DNA from: Anaerolineae bacterium
GTDB lineage: Bacteria > Chloroflexota > Anaerolineae > B4-G1
Direction of reading: 5' to 3'
NCBI GenBank assembly: GCA_016783285.1
Contig: JADHWW010000178.1
Span: forward strand, 1-9,698
DNA: 9,698 nucleotides
This document shows, one piece after another, positions 1-6,288 of this stretch (positions are counted from its first letter, which is position 1; each line of letters opens with the position of its first letter). The translations under genes were made by a program, and so were the position numbers. The notes below the pieces were generated by a model. It was not told the DNA's origin. It was given only the letters and a program-made list of their open reading frames with translations, and did no database searches.

Positions 1-162
1 AGGCGATTCAGAGACGGACGCCGGTGGCTCTCTCCCCTCCGTCCTCGCCGGTGAGGATGGTGTAGGAGAGAAGAGCGCCAACGGCATGAGCAAGATCAGG
101 ACGCCGAGGCTGGCCGGCAGCCGGTTGGCTGTTGGCGGTTGGTGGTTGGCGAGTTTGGTCAT
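1..162 (-). CDS. Secreted protein, N-terminal part only (runs off left edge)
   Basis: An open frame on the minus strand begins at ATG 162-160 and stays open for 54 codons to the window edge. The visible part looks like a signal peptide: a basic/polar start (MTKLANHQPP, with Arg14), a hydrophobic stretch at about residues 19-31 (LGVLILLMPLALF), then a Pro/Ser/Ala-rich region with a possible cleavage site near SSPA-R. The mature domain is outside the window, so no function can be given. It lies 37 bases after the stop of the beta-helix gene on the same strand, so the two are probably co-transcribed. A second in-frame ATG at 195-193, four bases after the upstream stop codon, would add 11 residues and would fit re-initiation; neither start has a clear Shine-Dalgarno. 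Residues about 5-13 are translated from a 7-base tandem repeat. Confidence 0.5.
   Translation of the reverse strand, partial: MTKLANHQPPTANRLPASLGVLILLMPLALFSPTPSSPARTEGREPPASVSESP
123..150. repeat. Four tandem 7-base units (GGTTGGC-like)
   Basis: The units are GGTTGGC, TGTTGGC, GGTTGGT and GGTTGGC, head to tail at 123-129, 130-136, 137-143 and 144-150. On the minus strand they read as CCAAC-rich sequence and fall inside the N-region of the putative second secreted protein. The unit length is not a multiple of three, so gain or loss of a unit would change that reading frame. Confidence 0.8.
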
Positions 163-199
163 CTCGCGGCGACTGGGCGGCCGGTATAGTACCATTGGG

Positions 200-1675
200 T
201 CAATAACCACGTAACACAAGTGGGAGAAAGGTCCTGAGTCGGACCTCGTCGGCTCCGACGTCGGGGAGTGGTCCGATGGAGCGAGTGTCGCCATCCACGT
301 CGCTGGTCACACCGACGTCAATACCGGCGTCAACGGCGGGCGAGTCGGGCAGCAGGTGGTAATTCTGCTGCGCGGGAGCCACGAACATAGGCGGGGCGGC
401 AAGCACGGCCGTGCCGCTGATCGGGTTGTCGCTGTTGCCCCACAGCAGTGTGTTGCTTGCGATCAATGTGGCCCCCGCTGTCGTGATACTCACGTTGTGG
501 TTGACGACGATGTTGTTGACGAGGGTGATTGTGATGCCAGTGACCGTGACGTCGATACCGGTACCCTGCTGCCCCGTCACACTGCCGACGAGCGTGTTGT
601 GGTAGAAAAAGTTGTGAGGGCCAGCACCGGTCTCAACCAACACACTCGCCTCGCTAGAGTCGGCCACGATGTTGTTGGTGACGGTAAAAGCACCGGCATC
701 GTCCAGGTCTATGCCTGTGTCGCCAGCCTGGTAGACTTGATTGGCATTGACGGTGGTATGATTTGTTTCCTCGGACTTGATGCCATTGTCTCCGCATCCA
801 TCAATGAGGTTGCCCGTGATCAGGACCGCGCCACCACTAGCGTCAATGCAGTCGTCGTCGACGTCGTATATGGTATTGTGTTGGATGTCCGCAGTGCTCG
901 TGCCCTCAGCGTGGATACCGTCTTTCCCGGTGGCGGAGACAACGTTCGATGCCAGGACAATAGTCTGCCCGCGGGCATCAATGCCATCGCTACTCGTGTT
1001 GTAGACGGTGTTGCCATAAACCTCTACATTGATACTCGGGGGGTCGGTGTGAATGCCGTCAATGCCGGTGTTGTAGATAAGGTTGGCAGAGATCACGGCC
1101 GTGCCAGCGCTGATTCTGAAGCCCTCTTCGCCACTGTCGGTGATAGTGTTACCCTCAACCCAGACTGTGCCGGTCGTGACCTCGATGCCCTGTTTGGTGA
1201 CCGATTGTATGAAGTTGTTGGTCAGGGTGAACACGCCCGAGAAGATATGGATACCGTCCCGGCCATTTCGGATGGTAAAACCATCGATCAACGCAGCGCC
1301 GGTCTTGACCGTCGCTGAGACGACATGGGCACCGTTGCCGTCAATGGTGGTCGGGTAGGTGGCGGGAGCCCGGTTGGTGAATGAGTTATTCCATCCCCCC
1401 CGCAACTTGACGCTGTGGGCGATGGCCAGGTTCTCGACGTAGGTGCCGGTGGCGACCCATACCTCATCGCCGGGCGAGGTGGCCAGGTTGATGGCCTGTT
1501 GGATGTTGCCGCAGGGGTCAGCGAGGGTGCAGGTTGTGCCGCTGCCGTCTGCGCGCACGTAGTAGATGCCCGGGTCGGCGCGCACGACGGGAGTGGGGTG
1601 GGTCAGGAGTAACAGCAGAACGATGGTCAACCCGAGACCCAGGGCGACCGCGGATAGCAGGTTTCGGCTTTTCAT
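200..1675 (-). CDS. Secreted right-handed parallel beta-helix repeat protein
   Basis: The 491-residue product starts with a signal peptide (basic MKSR, hydrophobic residues about 8-25, likely cleavage after VVRA at 33), so it is exported. Residues about 37-80 (YYVRADGSG, then CGNIQQAI and TGTYVENL) match the usual N-terminal cap of pectate-lyase-like folds. Residues 130-400 are PbH1/NosD-like coils: a Gly-Ile/Phe ladder (DGIH, QGIE, EGFR, DGIH, DGID, DGIH, DCID, NGIK, TGID) recurs every 22-24 residues, with asparagine-rich turns. Residues about 430-477 (FVAPAQQNYHLLPDSPAVDAG then DVGADE) resemble the end segment of choice-of-anchor Q-type beta-helix proteins. The chain ends TFLPLVLRGY, a tail I associate with exported Chloroflexota proteins. 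No catalytic residues can be assigned, so a carbohydrate-binding, lyase or purely structural role is open. AAGGAGC at 1687-1681, five bases from ATG 1675, fixes the start. Confidence 0.88.
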   Translation of the reverse strand: MKSRNLLSAVALGLGLTIVLLLLLTHPTPVVRADPGIYYVRADGSGTTCTLADPCGNIQQAINLATSPGDEVWVATGTYVENLAIAHSVKLRGGWNNSFTNRAPATYPTTIDGNGAHVVSATVKTGAALIDGFTIRNGRDGIHIFSGVFTLTNNFIQSVTKQGIEVTTGTVWVEGNTITDSGEEGFRISAGTAVISANLIYNTGIDGIHTDPPSINVEVYGNTVYNTSSDGIDARGQTIVLASNVVSATGKDGIHAEGTSTADIQHNTIYDVDDDCIDASGGAVLITGNLIDGCGDNGIKSEETNHTTVNANQVYQAGDTGIDLDDAGAFTVTNNIVADSSEASVLVETGAGPHNFFYHNTLVGSVTGQQGTGIDVTVTGITITLVNNIVVNHNVSITTAGATLIASNTLLWGNSDNPISGTAVLAAPPMFVAPAQQNYHLLPDSPAVDAGIDVGVTSDVDGDTRSIGPLPDVGADEVRLRTFLPLVLRGY

Positions 1676-1690
1676 TTTACGCTCCTTATC

Positions 1691-1714
1691 TTGGCTAACT
1701 GCTTGGCTAACTGC
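1691..1714. repeat. Perfect 12-base tandem duplication in the beta-helix gene leader
   Basis: TTGGCTAACTGC occurs twice without a gap, at 1691-1702 and 1703-1714. It lies in the predicted 5' leader of the minus-strand beta-helix gene, directly upstream of its Shine-Dalgarno. Read on that transcript it is GCAGTTAGCCAA twice. Confidence 0.92.
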
Positions 1715-1736
1715 AGCGATGGGGGTGCTGTGGTTT

Positions 1737-1766
1737 ATCTTAGCATAACTTCGCGTTGCTTGTCAA
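1737..1766 (-). promoter_or_regulatory. Sigma70-type promoter for the minus-strand secreted-protein genes
   Basis: On the minus strand a perfect -35 box TTGACA (1766-1761) is followed after 18 bases by TAAGAT (1742-1737), which is preceded by TGC, giving an extended -10 element. Transcription would begin near 1730, leaving a leader of about 55 bases that includes the 12-base tandem repeat and the Shine-Dalgarno. This is a consensus match only. Confidence 0.65.
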
Positions 1767-1794
1767 GTCCGCGGACGTAGGGATTATATACTGG

Positions 1795-1823
1795 TTGGCA
1801 GGGATAGGAAAGTGCGGTATAAT
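1795..1823 (+). promoter_or_regulatory. Sigma70-type promoter for the plus-strand gene cluster
   Basis: TTGGCA (1795-1800), a 17-base spacer and a perfect TATAAT (1818-1823) form a near-consensus promoter. Transcription would begin near 1830, giving a very short leader before the rmd-like gene. No comparably clear promoter was seen further downstream on this strand, so it may drive the whole plus-strand block. A weaker alternative uses TTGTCA at 1760-1765 with TTATAT at 1784-1789. Confidence 0.7.
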
Positions 1824-1833
1824 CTGCGCCATC

Positions 1834-1849
1834 AGGGAGGCGACCGTTG
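1834..1849 (+). promoter_or_regulatory. Shine-Dalgarno and TTG start of the rmd-like gene
   Basis: AGGGAGG-type sequence at 1834-1840 sits six bases before TTG 1847-1849. The TTG reading gives MRALITGAGG, placing the Rossmann beta-strand and GxxGxxG motif exactly where short-chain dehydrogenases have them at the N-terminus, so the rare start codon is well supported. Confidence 0.85.
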
Positions 1850-2854
1850 CGAGCATTGATCACCGGGGCGGGAGGGTTCGTTGGGGGGCACCTATGTGCC
1901 TATTTGTTGGCACATACCGACTGGGAATTGACGGGCACGGTCTACCCCCAGCCGGTCGAGGTCCAGCCTTCGGAGCCACGTCTGCGGCTCAGGCACGCTG
2001 ACCTGCGCGACCAGGAGGGGGTGCGAACGCTCGTGGGCGAGGTGCAGCCTGACTACATCTTCCATCTGGCTGCCCAATCGTTCGTGCCCACCTCCTTTGC
2101 AGATCCATGGGATACGCTGGAAAACAACATCCGCGCGGAACTGAACCTGTTGGAGACAGTGCGGCGGTTGGGGCGCGAGGTGCGGGTGCTGGTGATCGGC
2201 TCAAACGAGGAGTATGGCGCGCCGAAGCCAGGGGAGTTGCCTCAGACGGAAGAGAGCCCGCTGCGGCCCAACAACCCCTACGCGGTGAGCAAGGTCGCCC
2301 AGGACTTGCTGGGGCTCCAGTATTACCTGGCCTATGGGTTGCCTGTGGTGCGCGTGCGCCCCTTCAACCACACCGGCCCGGGACAGTCTCCTCGTTTCGT
2401 TGTCCCAGCCTTCGCCAGCCAGATTGCCCGCATTGAGACTGGCCGGCAAGATCCGGTGATGAAGGTTGGCAACCTGGATGCGGCCCGCGACTTTACCGAC
2501 GTGCGCGACATCGTGCGGGCTTACTACCTGGCGGTGGCGCAGGGGGAGCCGGGAGAGGTATACAATCTGGCGTCAGGGCGACCGCGGTCGGTGCAGGGGT
2601 TGTTGGAGATGCTCTTGAGTTATTCTCAGGTGGATATCCGGATCGAGAGAGACCCGGCTCGCTACCGGCCTGTGGACGTACCAGTGGTCTACGGCAGCGC
2701 AGAGAAATTCCGCCGGCAGACGGGGTGGGAGCCTAAGATTCCGTTCGAGCAGACGTTGCGAGATACGTTGCAGTATTGGCGGGGGCAGGCGACAGGAAGC
2801 AAGAGGCAAGAAGCAGGAGGCAAGAAGCAGAAGGCAAGAGGCAACGGTCACTGA
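1847..2854 (+). CDS. rmd: GDP-4-keto-6-deoxy-D-mannose reductase-like NAD(P)-dependent epimerase/dehydratase
   Basis: This is a 335-residue extended short-chain dehydrogenase. Visible motifs are the nucleotide-binding GAGGFVG (residues 7-13), HLAAQSFVP (73-81), the catalytic Ser in GSNEEYG (S119) and YAVSK (Y145, K149), then RPFNHTGPGQ (171-180) and the LDAARDFTDVRD segment (210-221). This pattern fits the Rmd/Gmd branch, and the gmd gene two kilobases downstream supports reduction of GDP-4-keto-6-deoxymannose to GDP-D-rhamnose in the cytoplasm. Related activities, such as GDP-6-deoxytalose formation or another sugar epimerase, cannot be excluded. The fold should end near residue 312; the last 23 residues (Gln, Lys, Gly and Arg-rich) are translated from a purine-rich tandem repeat and look like a later addition to the C-terminus. 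It starts with TTG behind a strong Shine-Dalgarno and is the first gene after the promoter. Confidence 0.85.
   Translation: MRALITGAGGFVGGHLCAYLLAHTDWELTGTVYPQPVEVQPSEPRLRLRHADLRDQEGVRTLVGEVQPDYIFHLAAQSFVPTSFADPWDTLENNIRAELNLLETVRRLGREVRVLVIGSNEEYGAPKPGELPQTEESPLRPNNPYAVSKVAQDLLGLQYYLAYGLPVVRVRPFNHTGPGQSPRFVVPAFASQIARIETGRQDPVMKVGNLDAARDFTDVRDIVRAYYLAVAQGEPGEVYNLASGRPRSVQGLLEMLLSYSQVDIRIERDPARYRPVDVPVVYGSAEKFRRQTGWEPKIPFEQTLRDTLQYWRGQATGSKRQEAGGKKQKARGNGH
2793..2844. repeat. Purine-rich degenerate repeat at the 3' end of rmd
   Basis: Units related to GGCAAGAAGCAG fill this stretch; exact copies lie at 2805-2816 and 2819-2830 (14-base period), with diverged copies such as GGAAGCAAGA and GGCAAGAGGCAA on either side. 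The repeat is inside the reading frame and encodes the Lys/Gln/Gly-rich tail of the reductase. Such purine-rich arrays are, to my recollection, common between genes in Chloroflexota. Confidence 0.85.
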
Positions 2855-2890
2855 TGCGGGGAGGCTTGCGTAATCAGCAGGAGTGAGATT

Positions 2891-4588
2891 ATGCACATTG
2901 TATATCCGGACAGAAGCAGTTTCAACCGCACGTTGAGAGAAGCAGATAACAACTCTCTCGACTTTATCGTGGTTGCCACCGCTGCGCTCAACCTCAATCT
3001 CAATCTTAACCTCACCCTGAACGAATGTGTGCGGGTGCTGAAAAACGGGGGATTGCTTTTCGTGCAGGGGCGCCCAGAATATTTGCCAGAGTTGGGTGTC
3101 TATCTTGACCAATACCTGAATTTCAAGTACTGGATTGCAATTGAGTCCACGATGCAGCATAGGGATAGTGGCTTGCCCTCAGTTCACGCGGCTGTACTCC
3201 TGTTCACCAAAGGCAACACTCGTTTCAACGTGAAGCGAACGCGCTTCCCCCACCAGTATTGTGCTTTTTGCAGAAGGACGCTCAAGGACTGGGGCGGCAA
3301 AGCGCATTTGATGCACCCTGACGGCTACGTCATCTCCGACGTGTGGACGGGTCTGCCACAGGCCGACAACTACACCCAAATCTCCGCCCCTGTCCTCGAC
3401 ACCATCCTGCGGATGTTGGACTTCGAGCCTCGCAGGGAAAAGGAAGCCGACTTGTTTCAGCAAACAGGCATCCAGAGACCTGCTAGCACGGTCAAGGGCC
3501 TCATTGGTCCCAAAGAAGGGCTTGGTGGCGATAGAGTTGTGGCAGAGCTGGCTGCCCAGTACAGGTTGCCTGGCTTCCTGGAACCGGACGTAGAATACAG
3601 CGACGTCGCCAACGAAGTGGGTGATAAAATGTTCGACGTCGTTCATCACGGTGATGCAGTAGAGATACTCAAGCAGTATCCCGACAACTCCATAGACCTC
3701 GTTTTCGCTGACCCACCGTACAATCTCGACAAGGCGTATCACGTCTACGACGATGAACGGGCGGACGGAGAGTACGTCAAGTGGTGCAATGGTTGGCTGC
3801 AGGAGTACGTGCGGATCCTGAAACCCACCGGTTCGCTGTACGTTCTGAATCTGCCCCACTGGACGATGTATCACGCCGCGTTTCTCAACCGGCATCTCTA
3901 TTTTCAGAACTGGATCGTGTGGGACGCGCTGTCTGAGCCACGGGGCAAGTTGATGCCGGCTCACTATGGCCTGTTGTTCTACACCAAGCATCCCACAGAC
4001 TTCACCTTCAATTACGATCAAGTAGGAGAGTTGGACGCCCGTTACTATTGCCTGCGTTCCTCGTGCGTCCGCAAACGCAAGGCGATGGGCGCCGATGACA
4101 AAATGGGCCTGACCGACTTGTGGTGGGACATTCACCGCATCAAACATAAGCGCGACCGGGACTATCATCCCTGCCAGTTGCCCGAGACGTTGATCGAACG
4201 TATCATCCGTCTCTCCACAAACGAGGGCGACATCGTGCTGGATGCGCTTTGTGGCGCGGGCACGACGCCGGTTGTCGCCGTCGGGCTAGGGCGGCGCTAC
4301 GTGGCGATTGATGTTGACGAGAGATACGTCAGGATGACGAGGGAGAAAATAGCCGAGGTAAAGCGCAAAGGTTATGTGGAGCGCAAGAGCATACGCAAGC
4401 CGCAGCGAGAACATACCAAGAAAGAGTTGCAATTGGAACTGCGCGATCTAGCGGCCAAGTTAGGCCGTCTGCCAACACCAAAAGATGTGCAAGAAATGAG
4501 TGAGTATGATCCAGATATCTTCTTCGCCATGTTTCCGACGTGGGGTAAGGCTCTCAAAGCGGCCAAGCTAGAGGTGCAATCATCGTGA
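2891..4588 (+). CDS. Beta-class site-specific DNA methyltransferase with C-terminal HNH-associated repeat
   Basis: The 565-residue protein carries the motifs of N6-adenine/N4-cytosine methylases in beta-class order: motif IV DPPYNL at 274-279, the target-recognition region in the middle, HPCQLPE at 426-432 and the AdoMet-binding LDALCGAGTT at 450-459, followed by VAIDVDERYV. It would methylate a specific DNA sequence, which cannot be read from the protein. Residues 46-156 look like a degenerate copy of residues 306-415 (VRVLKNGGLLFVQG versus VRILKPTGSLYVLN; SDVW versus TDLW) and contain CxxC (C124, C127) with His139 and His142, a possible zinc site. Residues about 511-562 (ELRDLAAKLGRLPTPKDV, then WGKALKAAKL) resemble the homing-endonuclease-associated repeat. 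AGGAG at 2879-2883 supports ATG 2891. Its stop overlaps the next start as GTGA. The gene is visibly poorer in G+C than its neighbours, suggesting transfer together with the nuclease remnant. Confidence 0.9.
   Translation: MHIVYPDRSSFNRTLREADNNSLDFIVVATAALNLNLNLNLTLNECVRVLKNGGLLFVQGRPEYLPELGVYLDQYLNFKYWIAIESTMQHRDSGLPSVHAAVLLFTKGNTRFNVKRTRFPHQYCAFCRRTLKDWGGKAHLMHPDGYVISDVWTGLPQADNYTQISAPVLDTILRMLDFEPRREKEADLFQQTGIQRPASTVKGLIGPKEGLGGDRVVAELAAQYRLPGFLEPDVEYSDVANEVGDKMFDVVHHGDAVEILKQYPDNSIDLVFADPPYNLDKAYHVYDDERADGEYVKWCNGWLQEYVRILKPTGSLYVLNLPHWTMYHAAFLNRHLYFQNWIVWDALSEPRGKLMPAHYGLLFYTKHPTDFTFNYDQVGELDARYYCLRSSCVRKRKAMGADDKMGLTDLWWDIHRIKHKRDRDYHPCQLPETLIERIIRLSTNEGDIVLDALCGAGTTPVVAVGLGRRYVAIDVDERYVRMTREKIAEVKRKGYVERKSIRKPQREHTKKELQLELRDLAAKLGRLPTPKDVQEMSEYDPDIFFAMFPTWGKALKAAKLEVQSS
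2987..3022 (+). repeat. Hexanucleotide Leu-Asn repeat inside the methyltransferase gene
   Basis: Six consecutive six-base units of the CTCAAT/CTCAAC type encode Leu-Asn five times with one Leu-Thr (residues 33-44). The period is a multiple of three, so copy-number change would lengthen or shorten the protein without shifting frame. Confidence 0.8.
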
Positions 4589-4928
4589 AGAAAGCACACA
4601 AAATCTCCTTTCAGGAAGCGTGGGACAGTTCGGTCGTGTTTTTCGTAGGGAAACAACGAGCAGTGGCCAAACCACGAAAGCAAAAGATATGCGTTCTGCC
4701 TATGAACAGATTTGCCATCTAAACAGCCGTTATGGGGAGAATAGAGCCTTTGTGAACTTTGTGGACGGCGGCGGCTGGCTGGCAAGGAAACGCGACCTGG
4801 AACGACTGGTGGAGCACTGCCATTACTTCATCAATCTGCAGCATCTGGACATGCTGGAAGCAATCGTGTTGAAACACGTGCCTGAGAGGTATTTCACGCA
4901 AGCCGACGTAGATCGGACAATGGATTAA
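4585..4928 (+). pseudogene. Remnant of a type II restriction endonuclease
   Basis: A GTG at 4585 overlaps the methylase stop (GTGA), the usual layout of a translationally coupled restriction gene. That frame reads VKKAHKISFQEAWDSSVVFF and stops at TAA after about 45 codons. A second frame, open from GTG 4620 to the TAA at 4926-4928, carries the conserved-looking part: SAYEQICHLNSRYGENRAFV, then FVDGGGWLARKRDL and HYFINLQHLDMLEAIV. This resembles the C-terminal end (VDGxGWxxRxxDL, then NLxxLxxLE) seen in several type II endonuclease families such as DpnII-like and TdeIII-like enzymes. Those enzymes are usually well over 200 residues, whereas at most about 110 codons remain here, in two frames. 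The simplest reading is an internal deletion plus frameshift, probably between about 4650 and 4700. A short expressed protein of 102 residues from 4620 remains possible. Confidence 0.6.
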
Positions 4929-4939
4929 TAGGAGGATGT

Positions 4940-5914
4940 ATGCCTAAAGCGCTCATCACCGGCATCACCGGCCAGGATGGTTCCTACCTGGCCGAATTCT
5001 TGCTGGATAAGGGGTACGAAGTCATCGGCGTAGTGCGGCGCAGCAGCACCGTCAACTTCTCTCGTATCGAGGATATCCAGGACAGGATTACGCTGGTCTC
5101 CGGCGATCTGTTGGACCAGGGCTCTCTCATCAATGTTCTGCGGGAGCATCGGCCAGAGGAGGTGTACAACCTGGCAGCCCAGTCGTTTGTGCCGGCCTCA
5201 TGGGCACAGCCGGTTTTCACTGGCGAGGCGACTGCTCTGGGGGTCACCCGCGTTTTGGAGGCTATCCGCACAGTGGATGCAAACATCCGTTTCTACCAGG
5301 CCAGTTCCTCGGAAATGTTCGGCAAGGTCCAGGAGGTCCCCCAGAACGAGAACACCCCCCTCTACCCCCGCTCTCCCTATGGCGTCGCCAAGGTCTACGG
5401 TCACTGGATCACAATCAATTACCGGGAATCCTACGGCCTCCACGCTGCCTCCGGCATCCTTTTCAACCACACCAGCCCCCGCCGCGGTCTGGAGTTCGTC
5501 CTGCGCAAGATCACCCACGGAGTGGCGAGGATTAAAATGGGTTTGGCTAACGAGCTCCGGCTGGGCAACCTGGATTCCTGCCGGGATATCGGCTTTGCGG
5601 GCGACTACGTGCAGGCGATGTGGCTTATGCTCCAGCAGCCCGCGCCGGATAACTATGTCATCGCCACGGAGGAGACTCACTCCATTCGCGAGATGTGCGA
5701 GGAGGCCTTTGGGTACATGGACCTGGATTGGCAGGAGTACGTGGTGCAGGACCCCCGCTTTATGCGGCCGGCGGAAGTGGATCTCCTGGTGGGAGATGCC
5801 AGCAAAGCCCGGCGGGTGCTGGGGTGGGAACCGAAAGTCGGCTTCCGTGAGTTGGTGCGAATGATGGTAGATAGCGATGTGGATCTACTGAAAGAGGAGC
5901 ATAGGCTGAGGTGA
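4940..5914 (+). CDS. gmd: GDP-mannose 4,6-dehydratase
   Basis: This 324-residue enzyme converts GDP-D-mannose to GDP-4-keto-6-deoxy-D-mannose in the cytoplasm, the shared precursor of GDP-D-rhamnose, GDP-L-fucose and related sugars. It shows [10 protein letters not shown] at residues 8-17 (NADP-binding GxxGxxG with the Gmd-typical QDG), RRSST (33-37), [12 protein letters not shown] (77-88), the catalytic SSSEMFG (S123 and E125 by alignment to the Thr-x-Glu of known Gmd), YGVAK (Y147, K151), NHTSPRRG (176-183) and [17 protein letters not shown]. Length and motifs are full and undamaged. AGGAGG at 4930-4935, four bases before ATG 4940, fixes the start. Its stop overlaps the start of the nucleotidyltransferase gene as GTGA. 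With the reductase gene upstream it most likely feeds GDP-D-rhamnose synthesis; the two are separated by the restriction-modification island. Confidence 0.94.
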   Translation: MPKALITGITGQDGSYLAEFLLDKGYEVIGVVRRSSTVNFSRIEDIQDRITLVSGDLLDQGSLINVLREHRPEEVYNLAAQSFVPASWAQPVFTGEATALGVTRVLEAIRTVDANIRFYQASSSEMFGKVQEVPQNENTPLYPRSPYGVAKVYGHWITINYRESYGLHAASGILFNHTSPRRGLEFVLRKITHGVARIKMGLANELRLGNLDSCRDIGFAGDYVQAMWLMLQQPAPDNYVIATEETHSIREMCEEAFGYMDLDWQEYVVQDPRFMRPAEVDLLVGDASKARRVLGWEPKVGFRELVRMMVDSDVDLLKEEHRLR

Positions 5915-6288
5915 GCCAGAGAGGGCTGTTGGAGGGCTGGGAGGAACGTCTGGTGACCGTCCTGGCCTGGCCGGACGTGGAACGGATTCTCCTCTTCGGC
6001 TCGCGGGCTCGGGGAGAGGCGGATGCGTTCAGCGACCTGGATCTCATCATCGTGCGGCGGACGTCGGCTCGGTTCTTGGAGCGCCTGGGGGAAGCGTACC
6101 AACGCCTGGCCGAGGCAGCCTTGCGACTGGGAGTGGATGTGGACGTACTGGTCTACACGCCGGCAGAGTACCGTCGCCTGCTGGCAGAAGGAAATCCGCT
6201 AGTGACCCAGGCTCATTGGGAAGGAAGGGTGCTTTATGAGAAATCCGCGACTGGAGGTGGAGCGCTGGTATCGCCAGGCTGCCTGTGA
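5911..6288 (+). CDS. MNT-type minimal nucleotidyltransferase (probable antitoxin partner of HEPN)
   Basis: The 125-residue protein has the polymerase-beta-like nucleotidyltransferase signature: [19 protein letters not shown], with G30-S31 and the metal-binding pair D42 and D44, plus a likely third aspartate at D78 in VDVDVLV. All catalytic positions appear present. In MNT/HEPN pairs the MNT protein can adenylylate and silence the HEPN partner (shown for MntA/HepT of Shewanella); that role is inferred here from the adjacent HEPN gene. It starts at GTG 5911, overlapping the gmd stop by four bases with GAGGAG 11 bases upstream, so its translation is probably coupled to gmd. The last 17 residues or so overlap the start of the HEPN gene in another frame and do not look like part of the fold. 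Confidence 0.87.
   Translation: MSQRGLLEGWEERLVTVLAWPDVERILLFGSRARGEADAFSDLDLIIVRRTSARFLERLGEAYQRLAEAALRLGVDVDVLVYTPAEYRRLLAEGNPLVTQAHWEGRVLYEKSATGGGALVSPGCL

Noticed and set aside
123..150. CRISPR-like array from the short repeats
   Set aside because: None of the repeat tracts has unique spacers, and units of 7 to 19 bases are contiguous; no cas-like gene is present.
356..1318. Long open frame on the plus strand across the beta-helix gene (320 codons)
   Set aside because: It is antisense to a clear secreted protein; its translation is Val/Asp/Arg-rich without domain motifs, as expected from the regular codon pattern of the DGI repeats read on the other strand.
1756..2001. 81-codon frame across the divergent promoter and rmd start
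   Set aside because: It covers the predicted promoter and the rmd N-terminus in another frame and shows no motif or ribosome-binding site.
5133..5864. 243-codon plus-strand frame inside gmd
   Set aside because: The gmd frame carries every catalytic motif; the alternative frame is Arg/Ser/Trp-rich low-information sequence.
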